Source: Nymphalis io (Eukaryota > Arthropoda > Insecta > Lepidoptera > Nymphalidae). From it: a stretch of 64,000 bases of DNA. Both the position numbers and the translations under genes were made by a program. Positions 45,151 through 58,388 of this stretch are shown here, piece after piece. Within the stretch, counting starts at the first letter, position 1. Every line of letters begins with the position of its first letter. Where the stretch lies: NCBI RefSeq assembly GCF_905147045.1, contig NC_065906.1:10788001-10852000 (forward strand), in the 5' to 3' direction. The notes under the pieces were generated by a model that saw nothing but the letters and a program-made list of their open reading frames with translations, had not been told where the DNA came from and made no database searches.

Positions 45151-48100
45151 AATAAATAAATACAATTATAGTATTCATAATTGTAATAATTTTATTGCAG
45201 GTCTAGTCAATGATATGTGTATAAACAAATAGCTAACAATAAGTAAAATAGGTTTTATTTAATATCACAATTGTATACATACAATATCATTATTGTATTG
45301 GTTACCTGCATACGCTATCTTTAAATATTAAAAACTTTAATTCTGTTTATATTTTATTAGCCTGGGAATTATAAAAAATTTAAAGAGCTCTTCAAATATA
45401 CTTTATTAATTCAAATGCATGCAAATCTTAAATATTGAATAAAAACTCTTACATAGTGGTATAAGACCCTGTCATTCTAAAAATTCTACCAATTATTTTT
45501 TATTATTCAATTTAAGCTTTAACTGCCAGCAAGAATCATGCTGTGAAAAGAGTTCGACTTTAAGTCATCCTCCTTGTATCAAACCACTTCTCAAAACTTT
45601 TCACTCTGTGGAGCTGATTGCTGTCTGTCGATTGGAGGGATTTGTTCGGCTATATCCGATTGCGATCTTACACCCTCCTTATCCTTTACGGATTTATTTA
45701 TACAGTTTGTGTTTGAATAAAAAACTCGGATTCTACGTAATCTGCTACATCCTTCTGTAAATAAATATGGCTTCGTGTTAACACATGTTTCCAATGCTTC
45801 TGGGTATATTGTTTCCGCTAATATGACTAATTAGGGGATTGGTCCAAGTTAAAGAGATGCAAATGAATATGTTGATAGCAGTAAAAATGGCTTGGCGTGA
45901 ATATCTTGATTTTTTTGTTATGGTTATGACTTGTGCGTGGTGTGTATAACTAGTTTTGGAGTGATTGAAGAATAACAATTATTATGTCAGTAATTTAACG
46001 ATCTTGCTATTCACAAAGGCATATTTATTTTATTTTTTATTTTATATATATATATGTAATACTATATATAATCATGGGCACGTTTATGTGTGTGTGTGTG
46101 TAAATTGCAGTTAAGAGTGATTTATTTTTAGTTCTCGGAAAAATACTGTTCCCCACCTCTCAGTACAGTTGATATAAACGAACCATTTCCGATCACGTTA
46201 ATGTATTAAATATATTACATAATAAATTTACTAACGCCTATATGATACGATTCTCAGCTATATACCGGCTGTGGGAAACAGGCTGTTACTTTTTATTTTT
46301 TTAAATATAATTAAAATATTTACCTTAGATCGGCTAGCTGCGATGTTCGATTTTTGAAGTTTTCTGTTTAGTATGTTTTTGAAGCTGTTTATAAATGGCG
46401 CTCCAAATCCGGTCTTTTTTCGATACTCGCCACTGAACCGCAAAGTTTGAACTTTGTTAGTTTTTTTCGCGCTTACATTTCAATTTTTCGTGAAAACACT
46501 GACTTTGCCCTTGTTGCCTTTTATCAGAAAATATTTTGATTGCTGTATAAAATGGCAGTGGGACAATTGTAGGTGAAATTGCCGTGTTTTTAGTTCACGT
46601 GCCTCCAAGGCAAATTGTTGTGTAAATATTTTTGATGCAGTTGGAAATATTTGTTGTCACGGATATGTCAGGTTTTGTATCATGTCCCAGAGGATTTAAA
46701 TTTTTTAACTGCTTTTTGTGTGCCACAGAAAATGATAGACAAATTTAGTGTTAGATAGAGTTTTTAAATCAATCCTGCGTAGATAGCTAAGCAAGGACTG
46801 ATATTGAAACCTTATTACATAATCTTTTCATAAGATTATGTCACTTTGTTTCGGTTTTAAAGGAACACATTACAGACAAGAAAATTATTAGACACATTAT
46901 GACTTGCCTCATTCTACCTCGAATATCGAAAGATGAAAAATTTGTTCTCTTAAAAAAACAAGTATTTGACCAAAGTTATCATATTAGATGGCTATGTAAA
47001 TTTATCTACATCGATATTACAACATCGGGCAGCTGTAGAGGGAGTTTTTCGATTTATATTAATACATTCAATTTTACTTCCCATAAAACTTCTAAGAGTG
47101 CTATTGCAGATAACTCCCTTAACTTTTTTATTTTGCGGTGACAAAATCACATTATTCTTCATAAAACCGCTTTTCGACTGGCGCTAATTCCACAAACTTC
47201 ATGGCGCGCCGGCTACGACACCTGGCAGCCATTTTGAGAACTCCAATTCTAAGTACCTTTTTCCGTTGGTAGCTTCCGATTATTTCGACGGATAAAATCA
47301 TGGCCAAAACCAAATTACATACACCGTGTCACTACATAGCCAACAAAATTGGCAAGTTTTGTTTTTTTTTATTGTCCTCGGAAGTATTCTAAATTTTTCG
47401 CGTTCTGTTTATAATAAAACCAAACGTAAGCTATGATTTAATAGCTTAATTAATTATACTGTGATTTTCGTAGAAAGTTATAAATAAACATAGTCACATC
47501 TCCTAATATTATTGCAACAGCTGCAAATAACTGACACTTGCCATCGAACTGTCAGTGCTCTGCATGTTTTGACTTTATTTCATTGCGATTATTTTTATTC
47601 TTATAGAAAAAGATGACAAATTTGTTAGATAGTATCGATAAATATTATTTTTTTCATAACAATTTTATAAATAGCTTTTTAACCATTTCGTGTAGGTACT
47701 TAGGACGATAAACTGTGTATAATGGAAACTATGTCTAATTTTACAAGCTTTTGAATCGTTTGTTTCAGTGGTGCTTAGGGACGAGTGTATTTGAAACTTT
47801 GCCGATTGGCCGTACCATGTTTTTCTTTTTTAAAACTTCGACGATCGCTCTCGAAGTTGAGCTTCATCGAATTCGGATTTTGTTTTTTTTTTCGTCGATG
47901 AAATGAGCACTTTTCAATGGTTCATTGGCAAAGTTATTTTTCGCGCTTCAGAAAATGTAGTTCATTCGTTCCGCTCTTTAGACACAGATGTTTCTCTTTT
48001 TTCTTATTGGAAAAATTTTCAGGATAAATTTTAGCGAAGATTATTTATAAATTTTTGATGCAATTATTCAATCAGTTGTAGTGATTGTATTTGATGGTAA

Positions 48101-48488
48101 ATAATATTTAGATAAATGAATGTAAGACATGGTGCGTTTAGAAAATCGATACAACTAAACATTTTTTTTTTACTTATTAAATGTGATGTGGAACCTTAAT
48201 CAATGTCCGTGTTGAAAAACTACAATAAATGCCAGAAATACGTTCGCATTTCAATTGCCATCAAATTATTTGCGTTAATAAAACCAAGAAGCGAGTTAAT
48301 TTAATTAAATTAATATAGTTCTGAAATATAATTAACATCTGTATTTTAATGATCATTATAATAGTTTTATAAAATAATTTAGTTATTTTGGCATTTATTA
48401 TTTTATTTATATTTATTAGGCAAAGCCTTATAATAGAAACTGAATTACAACTAAGTGAGGAAGTTATTAGTAAATAATGTAAGTATAG
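45151..48488. other. Repeat-poor 3.3 kb, candidate regulatory or promoter DNA
   Basis: No SINE or LINE recognised. Contains a TA/GT microsatellite (46046-46103), several T-rich blocks, gtcagtgctctgcatg near 47551 (an Inr-like tcagt), and caccctcctt-type GC pockets. Minus ORFs at 45591-45794 and 46258-46443 have protein-like composition and splice-like edges (acceptor tttatttacag near 45763 on minus; donor gtaaat near 46324 on minus), but no recognised domain. Neither is convincing. Confidence 0.3.
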
Positions 48489-48585
48489 TGACAGCCTGTG
48501 AGTGTACCATTGCTGGATTAAGGCCTCCATTCCCTTTGAGGATAGAGAATGACGGGAGAAGGTTTCGAGCTTATTCCACCTCTTA
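48489..48585 (-). mobile_element. SINE B 3' fragment
   Basis: gacagcctgtgagtgtaccattg and gagcttattccacc are the SINE B tail in minus orientation. Confidence 0.72.
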
Positions 48586-49483
48586 GAATTCGTCCTAATT
48601 CAGCTTAGAGCTTAGATATGCTAAGCTTTACTGGTCAATTTGTTTATAAAAAACCATATAAATAATTTATTTCCAGGTATTTTTCCAGAGTAATAGTCGT
48701 GTATTTTAAGTACTGCGTTGCAATGGTTATGTGTTTTTTTCGCACAGATGTAAGCTATCTCCTAGCGTTGTTATTATTGTGAGAACAGAACAGTGTTAGC
48801 CGTTACCTGGTCACATCATCGGCTAGGTGTTCGGCCGCGGGGTTTTTCTTTAGACTAACTTATCAAATATTAATAATCAAGTACAAATTTAGACTTAATT
48901 ATTGTAAGGATTTAATTACATGTATAAATATTACTTTGCTTTTGTTAAAACCTAGAGTTTACTCTATAAACAACGTTATTGGATACATTAATTCAGAAAG
49001 CATAATTGAATTTTTAGATTGTTTGAGTCGTGGGCAGACGTAGACGCCTACGTAAATGAAAGTTCAAAATATTTTGTTATAAGTCGCTTAAGTATGTATG
49101 TTAGTATTTATCACGTAGGTGAAACGAAGTATAATGACCTTAAGCTGGCATAGTTCAACTAAAAAACCCTTATGATTATTTGCTTCATTTTCGATGACAC
49201 AATGATCTCAATGAGCTTATTAAAAAATACTGCTACATATGTATTTATATGAATGAATATTATCTGTTATTTTTTATGAACTTTTTTACCATTCACCCTA
49301 TATTTCCGTGCAGAAGTCTGATCCGTTCTGTAAAATAACTGGTCGAAATATTGTGTGCTTCCACTTTAAATAAAAATTAAATATACATTTCAATTAAAGA
49401 GCTTTATTATCAAGCTTATATTTTTGTTTCCTAAAAAAGTTTGTTTACTAAAAAATTCACAATTTCACTTTTAATACTTGACT

Positions 49484-49592
49484 TTACTTGATGCTAGGAA
49501 TTCATGCAAGTCCTTCTGGATACCCACCCATTAATCATATATTCTACCGCCAAATAACAATACTTTGTATTATAACAGGCACAAGAGCGTTT
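49484..49592 (+). mobile_element. Metulj-like SINE, 5' part, interrupted
   Basis: Diverged head and first body part, ending in aggcacaagagcgttt, where a SINE B is inserted. Continues at 49903. Confidence 0.8.
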
Positions 49593-49902
49593 ACTAGCCG
49601 AGATGGCTCAGTAGAAAGAACGCGTGAATCTTAACCGATGATCGTGGGTTCAAACTCAGGCAAGCACCACTGAATTTTCATGTGCTTAATTTGTGATTAT
49701 AATTCATCTCGTGCTTTACGGTGAAGTAAAACATCGTGAGGAAACCTGCATGTGTCTAATTTCACTGAAATTATGCCACATGTGTATTCCACCAATCCAC
49801 ATTGGAGCAGCGTGGTGGAATAAGCTCCAAACCTTCTCCTCAAAAAAAAGAAGAGAGGAGGCCTTCAGCCCAGGAGTGGGACATTCACAGGCTATTACGG
49901 TT
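49593..49902 (+). mobile_element. SINE B inserted in Metulj copy, 12-bp TSD
   Basis: Full SINE B: A-box-like atggctcagtag (49603-49614), B-box-like ggttcaaactc (49647-49657), tail gggacattcacaggctatta. Flanked by acaagagcgttt at 49581-49592 and 49903-49914, a perfect target-site duplication. ORFs 49693-49932 and 49802-49990 are shadows. Confidence 0.93.
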
Positions 49903-50048
49903 ACAAGAGCGTTTTTTATTTCACAAGATTAGTGGTGCATTGGCGATGTACGGATGGTTTATATATCTCACAGTGCCTGTCTATGGGTGATAGACTATAT
50001 ACCATCAGGTGGTACATTTAAACGTCCGCTTGCCTATTTTATCAAAAA
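49903..50048 (+). mobile_element. Metulj-like SINE, 3' part, interrupted
   Basis: Resumes with the duplicated target, then gtggtgcattggcgatgtac, accatcaggtgg and tattttatcaaaaaa. The interrupted copy is older than the SINE B. Confidence 0.8.
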
Positions 50049-51509
50049 AGACAACGTCCAAAGAAACCCAAATTTAAATATAAATATTATAACGTACCTC
50101 AGATCAATAAAATTCGTAATATTACGTTCGATATCTAAATATATTCGAATGTCTTGTGTAAATTCATTATTTTGTCAAACAATACCAATTGAGTAATATT
50201 TACAATAATAACGCCGTCCGTTCGTCGTCCAACAAATGTTAACAAGATACTTAACTTCGACTTACATCACACTTACGTCTGTCACTTGTCACTTACGACG
50301 AATTTACAATGCTAATTGTCCTAACAAATACTTAAGAAGCTTAAATATAATCTCGAAGCGGAATCTATATAAGAATTCTAGTTGTGTAGTTTAGATATAA
50401 TGTATACAAAATACGGAGATAATGTGTTTCTATTTTATTGATAGGGATTCGTTGACGACTAAATTTTGTACAGTAATCACCTAACAGTTTATTGATGTGA
50501 CGGTTCGTTTTACGGTCCGCTGTGTGTTATCTGTGTTTTTGATAATCGGAATTGTTTCTTTATATTATAAATTTGGAGGGTTTATTTGGTTGATAACGCT
50601 AATTCAGAAACTACTAGTTCGTTTTCATTTTTTTTGATTCTATTTATTGATTAATGTTATAAGCTTTATAATTTAATGCTTCAACTCTCAGGAGTGTAAT
50701 AGTAATCATGATGCAAACAAAAAAACAAAAGAAAGCAAACTCTCCGAGTAATGAACCTACAATCATGCAAATGAACATAGGCAATCTAAAAACTGTACAG
50801 TATCTTGCTGTTTAGTCTCTACAGATTAAAATAGTAATTCAATAGCCAGCAAAACCGCAAGACATAGCTAGTCAATTGACAAACGTTTGGCTTTGGCAAA
50901 AAGGTTTTACATACTGTTCCTTTTTTAATTACTAGAAATAATTTATAAATATTCTAATACTATCAATATCTCGCTTAGTAATACTTACTTTTACCCAGCC
51001 ATCATTTTTAGTGCAAATAATTGTATATACAAATCTGACATTGCGAAGCTTCTTCAAGCTTACGTATGTATTAATAGACTGAAAAATTAATATTTGACTC
51101 ATATAGTTTTTTTTAACTGACGAGTATATTCTCCGATTATTCGAAAACGGCCAGACTGATTTCAATTACCTCAGCAAGATATAATACGTCATTTTAATAA
51201 TAGTTGGATAAAACATTTGATATAATTAACATTAATTTATTATTAACGATTAGAGAATATTATTCACAGAATTAGTGTCTAAAACAGATATATCAATTAT
51301 ATATCGAATCGATAAGATAATCTGACTTAGCAAAGGCCAGTCAGTAATAGCAGGCTTGGAAGCATTGTGCAATATTTTCTAGTAAGTGGCCACCCATCTA
51401 ATCATTGACCGCGGAAACGTAGTGTTTAACCTGTGTTTGGAAAAAAATTTATTATCGAATTTATCAATATAATACATTTCTGCCATTTAATATTAGAAAT
51501 TTTATATAT
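50049..51509. other. AT-rich stretch
   Basis: A very decayed Metulj-like scrap may lie at 51345-51425. Otherwise nothing recognised; ORFs are chance-level. Confidence 0.45.
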
Positions 51510-51606
51510 AAAACTATTTCTTACACTGCCAATGCGCCGCCAACCTTGAGAAATAAGAAAATTATGCCTGTAATTATCCTGACTAACACATCCTTCAAAT
51601 TGTAAT
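51510..51606 (-). mobile_element. Metulj-like SINE fragment
   Basis: tttcttacactgccaatgcgcc, ccaaccttgagaaataag and cctgtaattatcctgact in minus orientation. Confidence 0.7.
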
Positions 51607-51692
51607 AGAATACGTGAAAAGGACGTTGTATTCACTCTAAAGGGCTTGAACAAACATCTACTGAGTATTTTATAATAAAAAAATATTCTTTA

Positions 51693-51986
51693 TTTACTGG
51701 TGGTACGGCTTTGTGCAAGCTCGTCTGCGTAGGTACCACCCACTCATCAGATATTCTACCGCAAAGCAGCAGTACTTGGTATTGTTGTGTTCCGGTTTGA
51801 AGAGTGAGTGATCCAGTGTAATTACAGGCACAAGGTACGTAATATCTTTGTTCCCAAGGTTGGTTGCGCATTGGAGATATAAGCGATGGTTAACATTTCT
51901 TACAATGCCAATGTCTATGGGATCTGGTGATCAGTTACCATTAGGTGGCCCATATGATCGCCTGCCTACCTATTCTATAAAAAAAC
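51693..51986 (+). mobile_element. Metulj-like SINE, near full length
   Basis: Head tttactggtggtacggc, complete body, tail ccattaggtggcccatatg and A-run to 51986. It belongs to the ttaacatttc subtype, unlike the 28272 copy. Confidence 0.9.
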
Positions 51987-52419
51987 ACTTTACTGACATT
52001 ATATGGCCAACGATAATCTTGCCTTCAAGCAATCACGCTTCCTGTTCTGGTAATGAAGACGTTCAGTTTAAATTATAATTACTATACTCAATGTATCATA
52101 ATACTTTTTGATAATTTACGATGATATCCTACGATAAATTTGAATTTATTCGTATATAATGGTATATATAAGTGAGAGCTATAGGGCATGTTACCCTTAT
52201 TACTTCAGTCCTATATTAGTATATTATTATAAATTAATCTTAATTAGCAGTAATGAAACCACAACAGGATATACTATTCAGTCAGCTGAAGCCTGAAAGT
52301 AATTACGTAATACGTTCACAAGACGGTGCTGCGATTCGAACATTCTATTCGCTCCCAATTTATCTATATATAGCATAAGACAATAGTGTATAACGAAAAA
52401 AAAATAACAGCATATAAAT

Positions 52420-52681
52420 ATGTCACTGCTGAGCTAAGGCCTCTTCACCTCATGAGGACTTCTCTTTTTGAGTTAATTCCACCACACTTCTTCAATACGA
52501 GTTGATGGATTCACACAACAGAAATTACATCCATAATTCATGATATTACTATTTACCAGACCACGAGATAAATTATAAATACAAATGGAGTACATGAAAA
52601 CTGTTAAGTGTTATTTACCCGAATTTGATCCCTCTATTAAGATTCACTCTACCAGTTTATACTCACAATGATCTCGGCTTA
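52420..52681 (-). mobile_element. SINE B, diverged
   Basis: tgtcactgctgagctaaggcc, ccaccacacttcttcaatac, cacgagataaattataaat and a head remnant ending atctcggctt. Confidence 0.75.
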
Positions 52682-52969
52682 AGTAGTGGTACAAGAATTC
52701 TATTTAAAATCTATAATATCATGTACTACATTGATAAAATACGGAAAATATTCTTGACTTTAAAGTAAAGCAAAGTGTTTCCATTTTCCATTACCACAGT
52801 GTATGTTATTTATCATTTACGTGTTGAGTCTTGGGGAAGAAAATATAAAAGCAAGATCCGCGCTTCTCAATTTAAAGTTAGCGTGGAATCGAAAAAAAAA
52901 ATAGAAAATGTATAACAGACATTTTATTTTTAGTCTTGTAAATATAGTTCCCTTTTTTATTTTTAAAAA

Positions 52970-53184
52970 AAAGGTAGGCGGACAGGCTAATGGGCCATCT
53001 GATGGTAAAGAAACCACCACTCAAAGACAATGGCAATGTAAGAAAATAGAAATATTAACCATTACTTACATCGCTAATGCACCACCAACCTTGGGAGTTA
53101 AGTTTTTATGGCCGTTGTCTTAGTAATTACTGTGGCTCACACTTCAAACATATGCACAGCAATATTAAGTATTGCTCTTTTGTG
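52970..53184 (-). mobile_element. Metulj-like SINE, diverged
   Basis: aggtaggcggacagg, gccatctgatggtaaa, accaccaaccttgggagtt, aagtattgctctttt in order. Confidence 0.8.
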
Positions 53185-54479
53185 GGACCACTATACTCAC
53201 ACTGTTTCATTCATATTATCTTCCACTCAATCTATTCATCTTTTTTCAGTCTACTTCTCCTTTTTTTGTCTTCTTCTTTCCCATCCATCAATATTCAACA
53301 CCCATCATTTTCTCATTAAATTAGATTAACCTAAGATAACTAATTCTTAACATATAAAATTTAAATTAAATTTCTGACACATGCAAGATAATAAAAGAGA
53401 CCTATTCATATAAGAATCTTAATTAAAATACTCACAAAAGAATAGTAATTGAGACAGAACAATGAAATATCAGCGTTCGCTTTTAATTTCTCTGGCAAAT
53501 GACTGGCAACAATAATCCGCACCGAAGTCGATCTTCCAACTAGGTTACGAATTGGAATGGAAATGTAATAACATATTTGATTGAATCTTTCATACTTGGT
53601 GACATATGTACTACATATGTTGTTATCTAAAGATAGAACGAACAGATTCAGACGATGTATAAATGTGCGTGATATTACAAATGAACACGGATACCGACAC
53701 ACGTAAGTCCGTACCTATACGTCTTATCGCGAGTCCACTGTATAAACACAGACACAGTCAACATACATAGATAAAATAATAATTAGAAAAAAAACTTCCA
53801 TATTAATTTAATTATATAGTTATATGTACATTGAAATCGTACATATATAACCACTGAGACATCAAAGCACCTTACTACAATTACATTTAGTTATTATTTT
53901 TATTTATTTAACTTATTTAACATTATATAAAAGAACAAGTAGTACATATAGTATGCAAAGGCGACCTTATCACTTACAGTGATCTCTTCCAGACGACCTC
54001 TATAAAAAGAAACATTTTTGTTTTTTAGCCAGGAAAATTAATCGGGCATATTGTGCGAACAATTTATACTTAAAATTTATTGAATACAAAACATACAAAC
54101 AAACATACTCTTATATATACCTACATACATATATACTATTATTCATTAATAATAATAACTAATAATAAAAATATATATATATTTACCAGTATCAAAGGCA
54201 AAAATCATTTGAATATGGAACATAATGATTGATTGTAATATCTATAAACTTTCATAATTATACGAGTATCATAAATGATACATTAACACTGGATACAATA
54301 GCTCTAAGAAATAGTTAACGCCTACCCACCGGTATTTGCGGCTTTAATTGACGGTGTTAATTCTTTTAAGTTTTATGACTATGCATTGGCAAGTGTTAAT
54401 AGATATAATAAAGAACCTTGAATGCGGAATCAAGTGCAATCGCGCAAAATATATTTACACGCCTAAAATATATTCACTC
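53185..54479. other. AT-rich stretch with one exon-like block
   Basis: On the minus strand, 53539 down to 53436 lies between an acceptor-like cgtaacctag and a consensus donor GTGAGT, with an open frame GRSTSVRIIVASHLPEKLK and onward. I do not recognise the protein; a chance match is likely. The rest is A/T-rich. Confidence 0.2.
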
Positions 54480-54700
54480 TGTGTCAGGGCTTTGTACAAG
54501 CCCGTTTCGTAATGTTTCTTTCTTCCTTCTCTTATTCTACGGCCAAATAGCTATACTTAGTATTGTTGTATTCAGGTTTGAAGGGGGAGTAAGCCGGTGT
54601 TTTTACAACCACAAGGGATTTTACACTTTAGTTCTCAAGGTTGGTGGCACATTGATGATGCAAGGAATCGTTAATATTTCTTACAGCTCCAATGCTGTGT
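54480..54700 (+). mobile_element. Metulj-like SINE, diverged
   Basis: cagggctttgtacaagcccg, tattgttgtattcaggtttg, caaggttggtggcacattg. The tail is lost. The 108-codon ORF 54418-54744 is a shadow. Confidence 0.8.
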
Positions 54701-55523
54701 TGGCTCCACTCCATAAAAAAATACGCTTAAATACTAGAGGATAAAACGTTGGATAAATATTTGGTGTTTTTTGATTCTATTTACTGTAAATCTTCTCCGA
54801 ATTCAAACATTCATTCTTTTTTTATATAATTATAATATATTTATATATGTGATAAATGAATTACTATATACAACCAATATATTAACAATATGTCAAGATT
54901 TGACATCTGTCAGTAGTAATTACAATGCGTTTGACTAAGTAAGCACGATATTGATCGCTTTGAATCTGACGTGTCCATTTAGGTGGATTAATTAATATAT
55001 TTTTAACATTGATACCTAATACAATTTGCTAATATTAATGATGTAATGATAGATATATATGTTATCTAGTTATATATGTACTCTTTTATTTACTTTTATG
55101 TGACTATTTTCTTTAATGTGTTAAAGTTGCTATGTATCATTTTTTAGTCAAGATATCTCGGTGATGTTATGCGCCAATATTTAATAGCTTTTTCAGTTGT
55201 GGCAAATTAAATAGCAATAGTAATTCAAATATTCATACTTGCATTTCACTCTTGGCTTCTGTTTTTATATAAGTGTATAATTATTTTGCATAGAAAAGTA
55301 ACAGCTTCTAGTACTTCTCGACTTTCATCGAAAAAGCGATGATTTTAAATACTTCAGTTAGTTTTTCTACTTACGTTGGCTTGAGTTTTAGTTTTTGTTA
55401 AATAATCTTTCGTAAGATTTTTAAATTAAGCTTGTCCAGTTTTTTATGTCGGGTGAAATCATCCTTTCACTAATGACTCTTTTAATAAAATTATATAAAG
55501 TAGTAATATATAGTGTAAACTTC
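54701..55523. other. AT-rich spacer
   Basis: Nothing recognised. Confidence 0.5.
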
Positions 55524-55612
55524 TCAGTCCTCCCCTTTTGAGTTGAAGGTTTGGAGCTTATTCTACCATGGTACACCAGTGCACTTAAGTGGATTCATAT
55601 GTGAGGTTTTAC
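55524..55612 (-). mobile_element. SINE B fragment
   Basis: gaaggtttggagcttattctaccat with surrounding matches to the SINE B middle. Confidence 0.6.
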
Positions 55613-55999
55613 CACTGAGCACTAGGTATAAGCACTAGGCTTAAAGAAGCGCTCATCGGTAAAGTCTTGACACACATCAAACGAAAATATAAACTTATTA
55701 AGGGTAATATTGCAGAATAATGAGTTAATATTACTTTGATTTTGAGATTTACCGGCATATGATAAACAGTTCAGCTCTTGTGAGCTTAGATTTGGTGGTC
55801 TAAGCACGTTGACCACGTTTCATAATTAAATAATTTTAGTTTGCAAGATACAATTGCATTTCAATATTGCAATTGCTTAGTCTATGAATAGAATGGAATA
55901 GTTGGAAAATTATTTCAACCCAGTTTGCCTTAAGGTCTTGAATAGCGTTAGATAGTTATAATTCTAAAGTAACAGTCTGCGGTTCTCTGATTGCTGATC

Positions 56000-56106
56000 C
56001 ACGATGCTCCATTGATAGTTGGTGGATACACAGATGGCAGAATTTCAGTGAAATTACACATGCATTAACTTACGATCGACGCGTTCTAACCACTGAGCCG
56101 TCTCGG
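56000..56106 (-). mobile_element. SINE B fragment with head
   Basis: ggcagaatttcagtgaaatt, then cgcgttctaaccactgagccgtctcgg split over the head. Confidence 0.7.
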
Positions 56107-56143
56107 TTTTATATATGTATAGATATCGTTATAGTATAGTATA

Positions 56144-56258
56144 TTAACAGCCTGTGCCATAAATTAAGCGCATGAAAATTCAGTGGTGCTTGCTCGGGTT
56201 TGAACCCACGATTATAGGTTAAGATTCACGCGCTCTTACAATTTGATCATCTCGGCAT
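56144..56258 (-). mobile_element. SINE B with large internal deletion
   Basis: The tail scrap acagcctgtg joins directly to cataaattaagcgcatg, followed by an intact head with the reverse complement of gggttcaaacccg. About 180 bp of the middle is missing. Confidence 0.75.
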
Positions 56259-56960
56259 TTTATTGATGTATGAATATTATTGATATAGTTATAGGTTTAG
56301 GAAAAAGAAAATCTACTGCTATGTATTTATGGTAATAAATCGAGAAACGCTTTAATAAAAAGATAAAATGCGCTCATAATAGACCTTTAGTTACGTTACG
56401 TTCTTAGATACTAAATAAGGCTACTTTAATGATATTAACAAAGTTTTTGTAGATACCATCATAAAATCACTTGAAAAAGACTCTTAAACCTGCATTATGC
56501 GAAAGTATTTTAAAAGAATTTAAAGGTACACTCTTAACGGCAAAGACCGGTACGAAAGTTTCCGGCAAACTCGACCGAAATTTGTAATTTCTTGTTCTGC
56601 ACTTCGTAATTTTCATATCTTGTTATTCAGGTACAAAACTTAAACACCAAGTTAAAACTAAGTTCCTAGTTAACTGCAGTGCTAAATATATGGAAAGATA
56701 AACCGGTGAATGGTCCCCTAAAACTTGGGAACCTTATTCATGGAGCGCGAATAGTGTCGTCGAATGCATCCTTATCCGGCTTTAAATATGATTGTTGAGT
56801 GTCTTTTCCTCTGCTATTATGCTTTGCTTGAAATTTGTTGAATTCTTTTTAGTAGCTTTTGTTGCTAATGGATTTGTATTTTATTTTCATTACCATAATA
56901 GTTAGTAGGAAGGAACTGTATTGTTTATTGTACTTGTTTAATAAGTAAAAGCAAATTATC
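56259..56960. other. Unassigned sequence
   Basis: 56540-56780 is less AT-rich with no open frame. Nothing recognised. Confidence 0.45.
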
Positions 56961-57170
56961 CCTTGGTGGAGACTTTGTGAAAGCCAGTCTGGGTAGTTAT
57001 CACAAAATCATCAAACTTTCTGCAGCCAAAAAGCAATACTTCGTAGTGTTGTGGCGTAACGTATAAGTGTGCCAGTGCCAATAAGCACAAGGGGCTTGAC
57101 ATCTTATTTCCCACGGTTGGTGGTGCATTGACGATGTAAGGAATGATTAATATTTTTTACAACGCTAATT
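56961..57170 (+). mobile_element. Metulj-like SINE, diverged, cut by LINE remnant
   Basis: ggtggagactttgtgaaagc, cagtctgggtag, cacggttggtggtgcattga, ending in ttacaacgctaat just before the LINE fragment. Confidence 0.75.
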
Positions 57171-57178
57171 ATAACAAA

Positions 57179-57340
57179 CGCTTTGAATCCACATTCATCA
57201 TTCGCATTGCAATACTGTGGTATGCTTTGCCTGAGTTTGTATTTCCTGATAGGTACAACGTTGGTGTATTCAAATCCAGAGTGAACAGTTTTCTTTTAGG
57301 CAAGCGTGCTACATCTTAGACTATTAAGTGTAAAAAAAAA
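57179..57340 (+). mobile_element. Jockey/CR1-type LINE C-terminus
   Basis: 46 codons to a stop at 57317-57319, containing ILWYALPEFVFPDRYNVG and FKSRVNSFLLGKR. The W-x-x-LP ... FP-x-RYN ... FK-x-x-VN pattern is the usual end of these reverse transcriptases in insects. Followed by an A-run. 5'-truncated and dead. Confidence 0.75.
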
Positions 57341-57419
57341 ACAAAAAGTTCACCTTATCTTAAGTGGTAACCTTAGCCCTTAAATATGTGCACTTCATAA
57401 GTATAAACAAGTTGTTCTG

Positions 57420-57482
57420 TCTATCGTGCCCGTAATTATACTGATTCACTTACACTTTGAACCAGAACACCGGAATATAAAG
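57420..57482 (-). mobile_element. Metulj-like scrap
   Basis: cgtgcccgtaattatactgattcac then tttgaaccagaacac, minus orientation. Confidence 0.6.
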
Positions 57483-58388
57483 TCGCTTTTTGTAAAACAG
57501 TATTTCATTTTCAATATACATAACAGTAAAATAAGCGTCAATATCTATCACCAATAGAATATGAAACTTTCAAACAAATTCCTAGAAAAATATGCGTAGA
57601 GCAATTTTAAATATAAAATTTATTCAAAAGAAAATCTGCAATGCCTTAGCATAAATTTGCGTAAAATATTCTATCAATTTTATTACGTTACATTTATTAA
57701 CTTTATTTTAATTTACCTGGAAATTTTCTGAATACTTTTTTATATTAATAAACTCTTTGTTCTCATTGGTTGGGGCAATGCGTGCTAGAATGACTGTGTA
57801 GAATTGTCATTTTTCATTGAAACAATTTAAACTATCTAGAAAGATTGCAATTTTGTTGCTCAACCCGGTTGACGTTGCACGTTCATGAACTGTATCCTTA
57901 TAAAGTTCCGTAACAAGGTAGAAATATCACATTGCTTCGTAAGCTTCATTTTTAGTTTTAGTTCTTTGATGTAATCACTTTAATATATCTAAAATCAAAC
58001 ATTATTTCATTTAACCATATTAATATCACAATATCATAATTTCTAATATTTTGGGCTATCATAATTTGCATACTACTAAAGACTAACCTTCATAATATTT
58101 TTTTCTTTACAGTTCATATATACTTCAATAATTATTGACAATATATGCCTTTATATGCACATTTGCAGTTTTGCATTTGATATTGGAAACAAGAAGACAA
58201 GATTGCTTAACTTGTCATCTGCTAAATAACTTTTATAAGTAAGGTCGTCTAAAATAATTAAATTTAAGAATAATGCGATTTATTATAATCTTTGATTTTC
58301 GAATTTTGTATTTCGTCGCTATCCGTGGTAGTTTTATATAGCTTATTTTTAAATTACTTATTTTATATAATAATAATAATATAATAAT
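57483..58388. other. AT-rich spacer
   Basis: Nothing recognised. Confidence 0.5.

Noticed and set aside
54418..54744. 108-codon ORF
   Set aside because: Lies almost entirely in a diverged Metulj copy.
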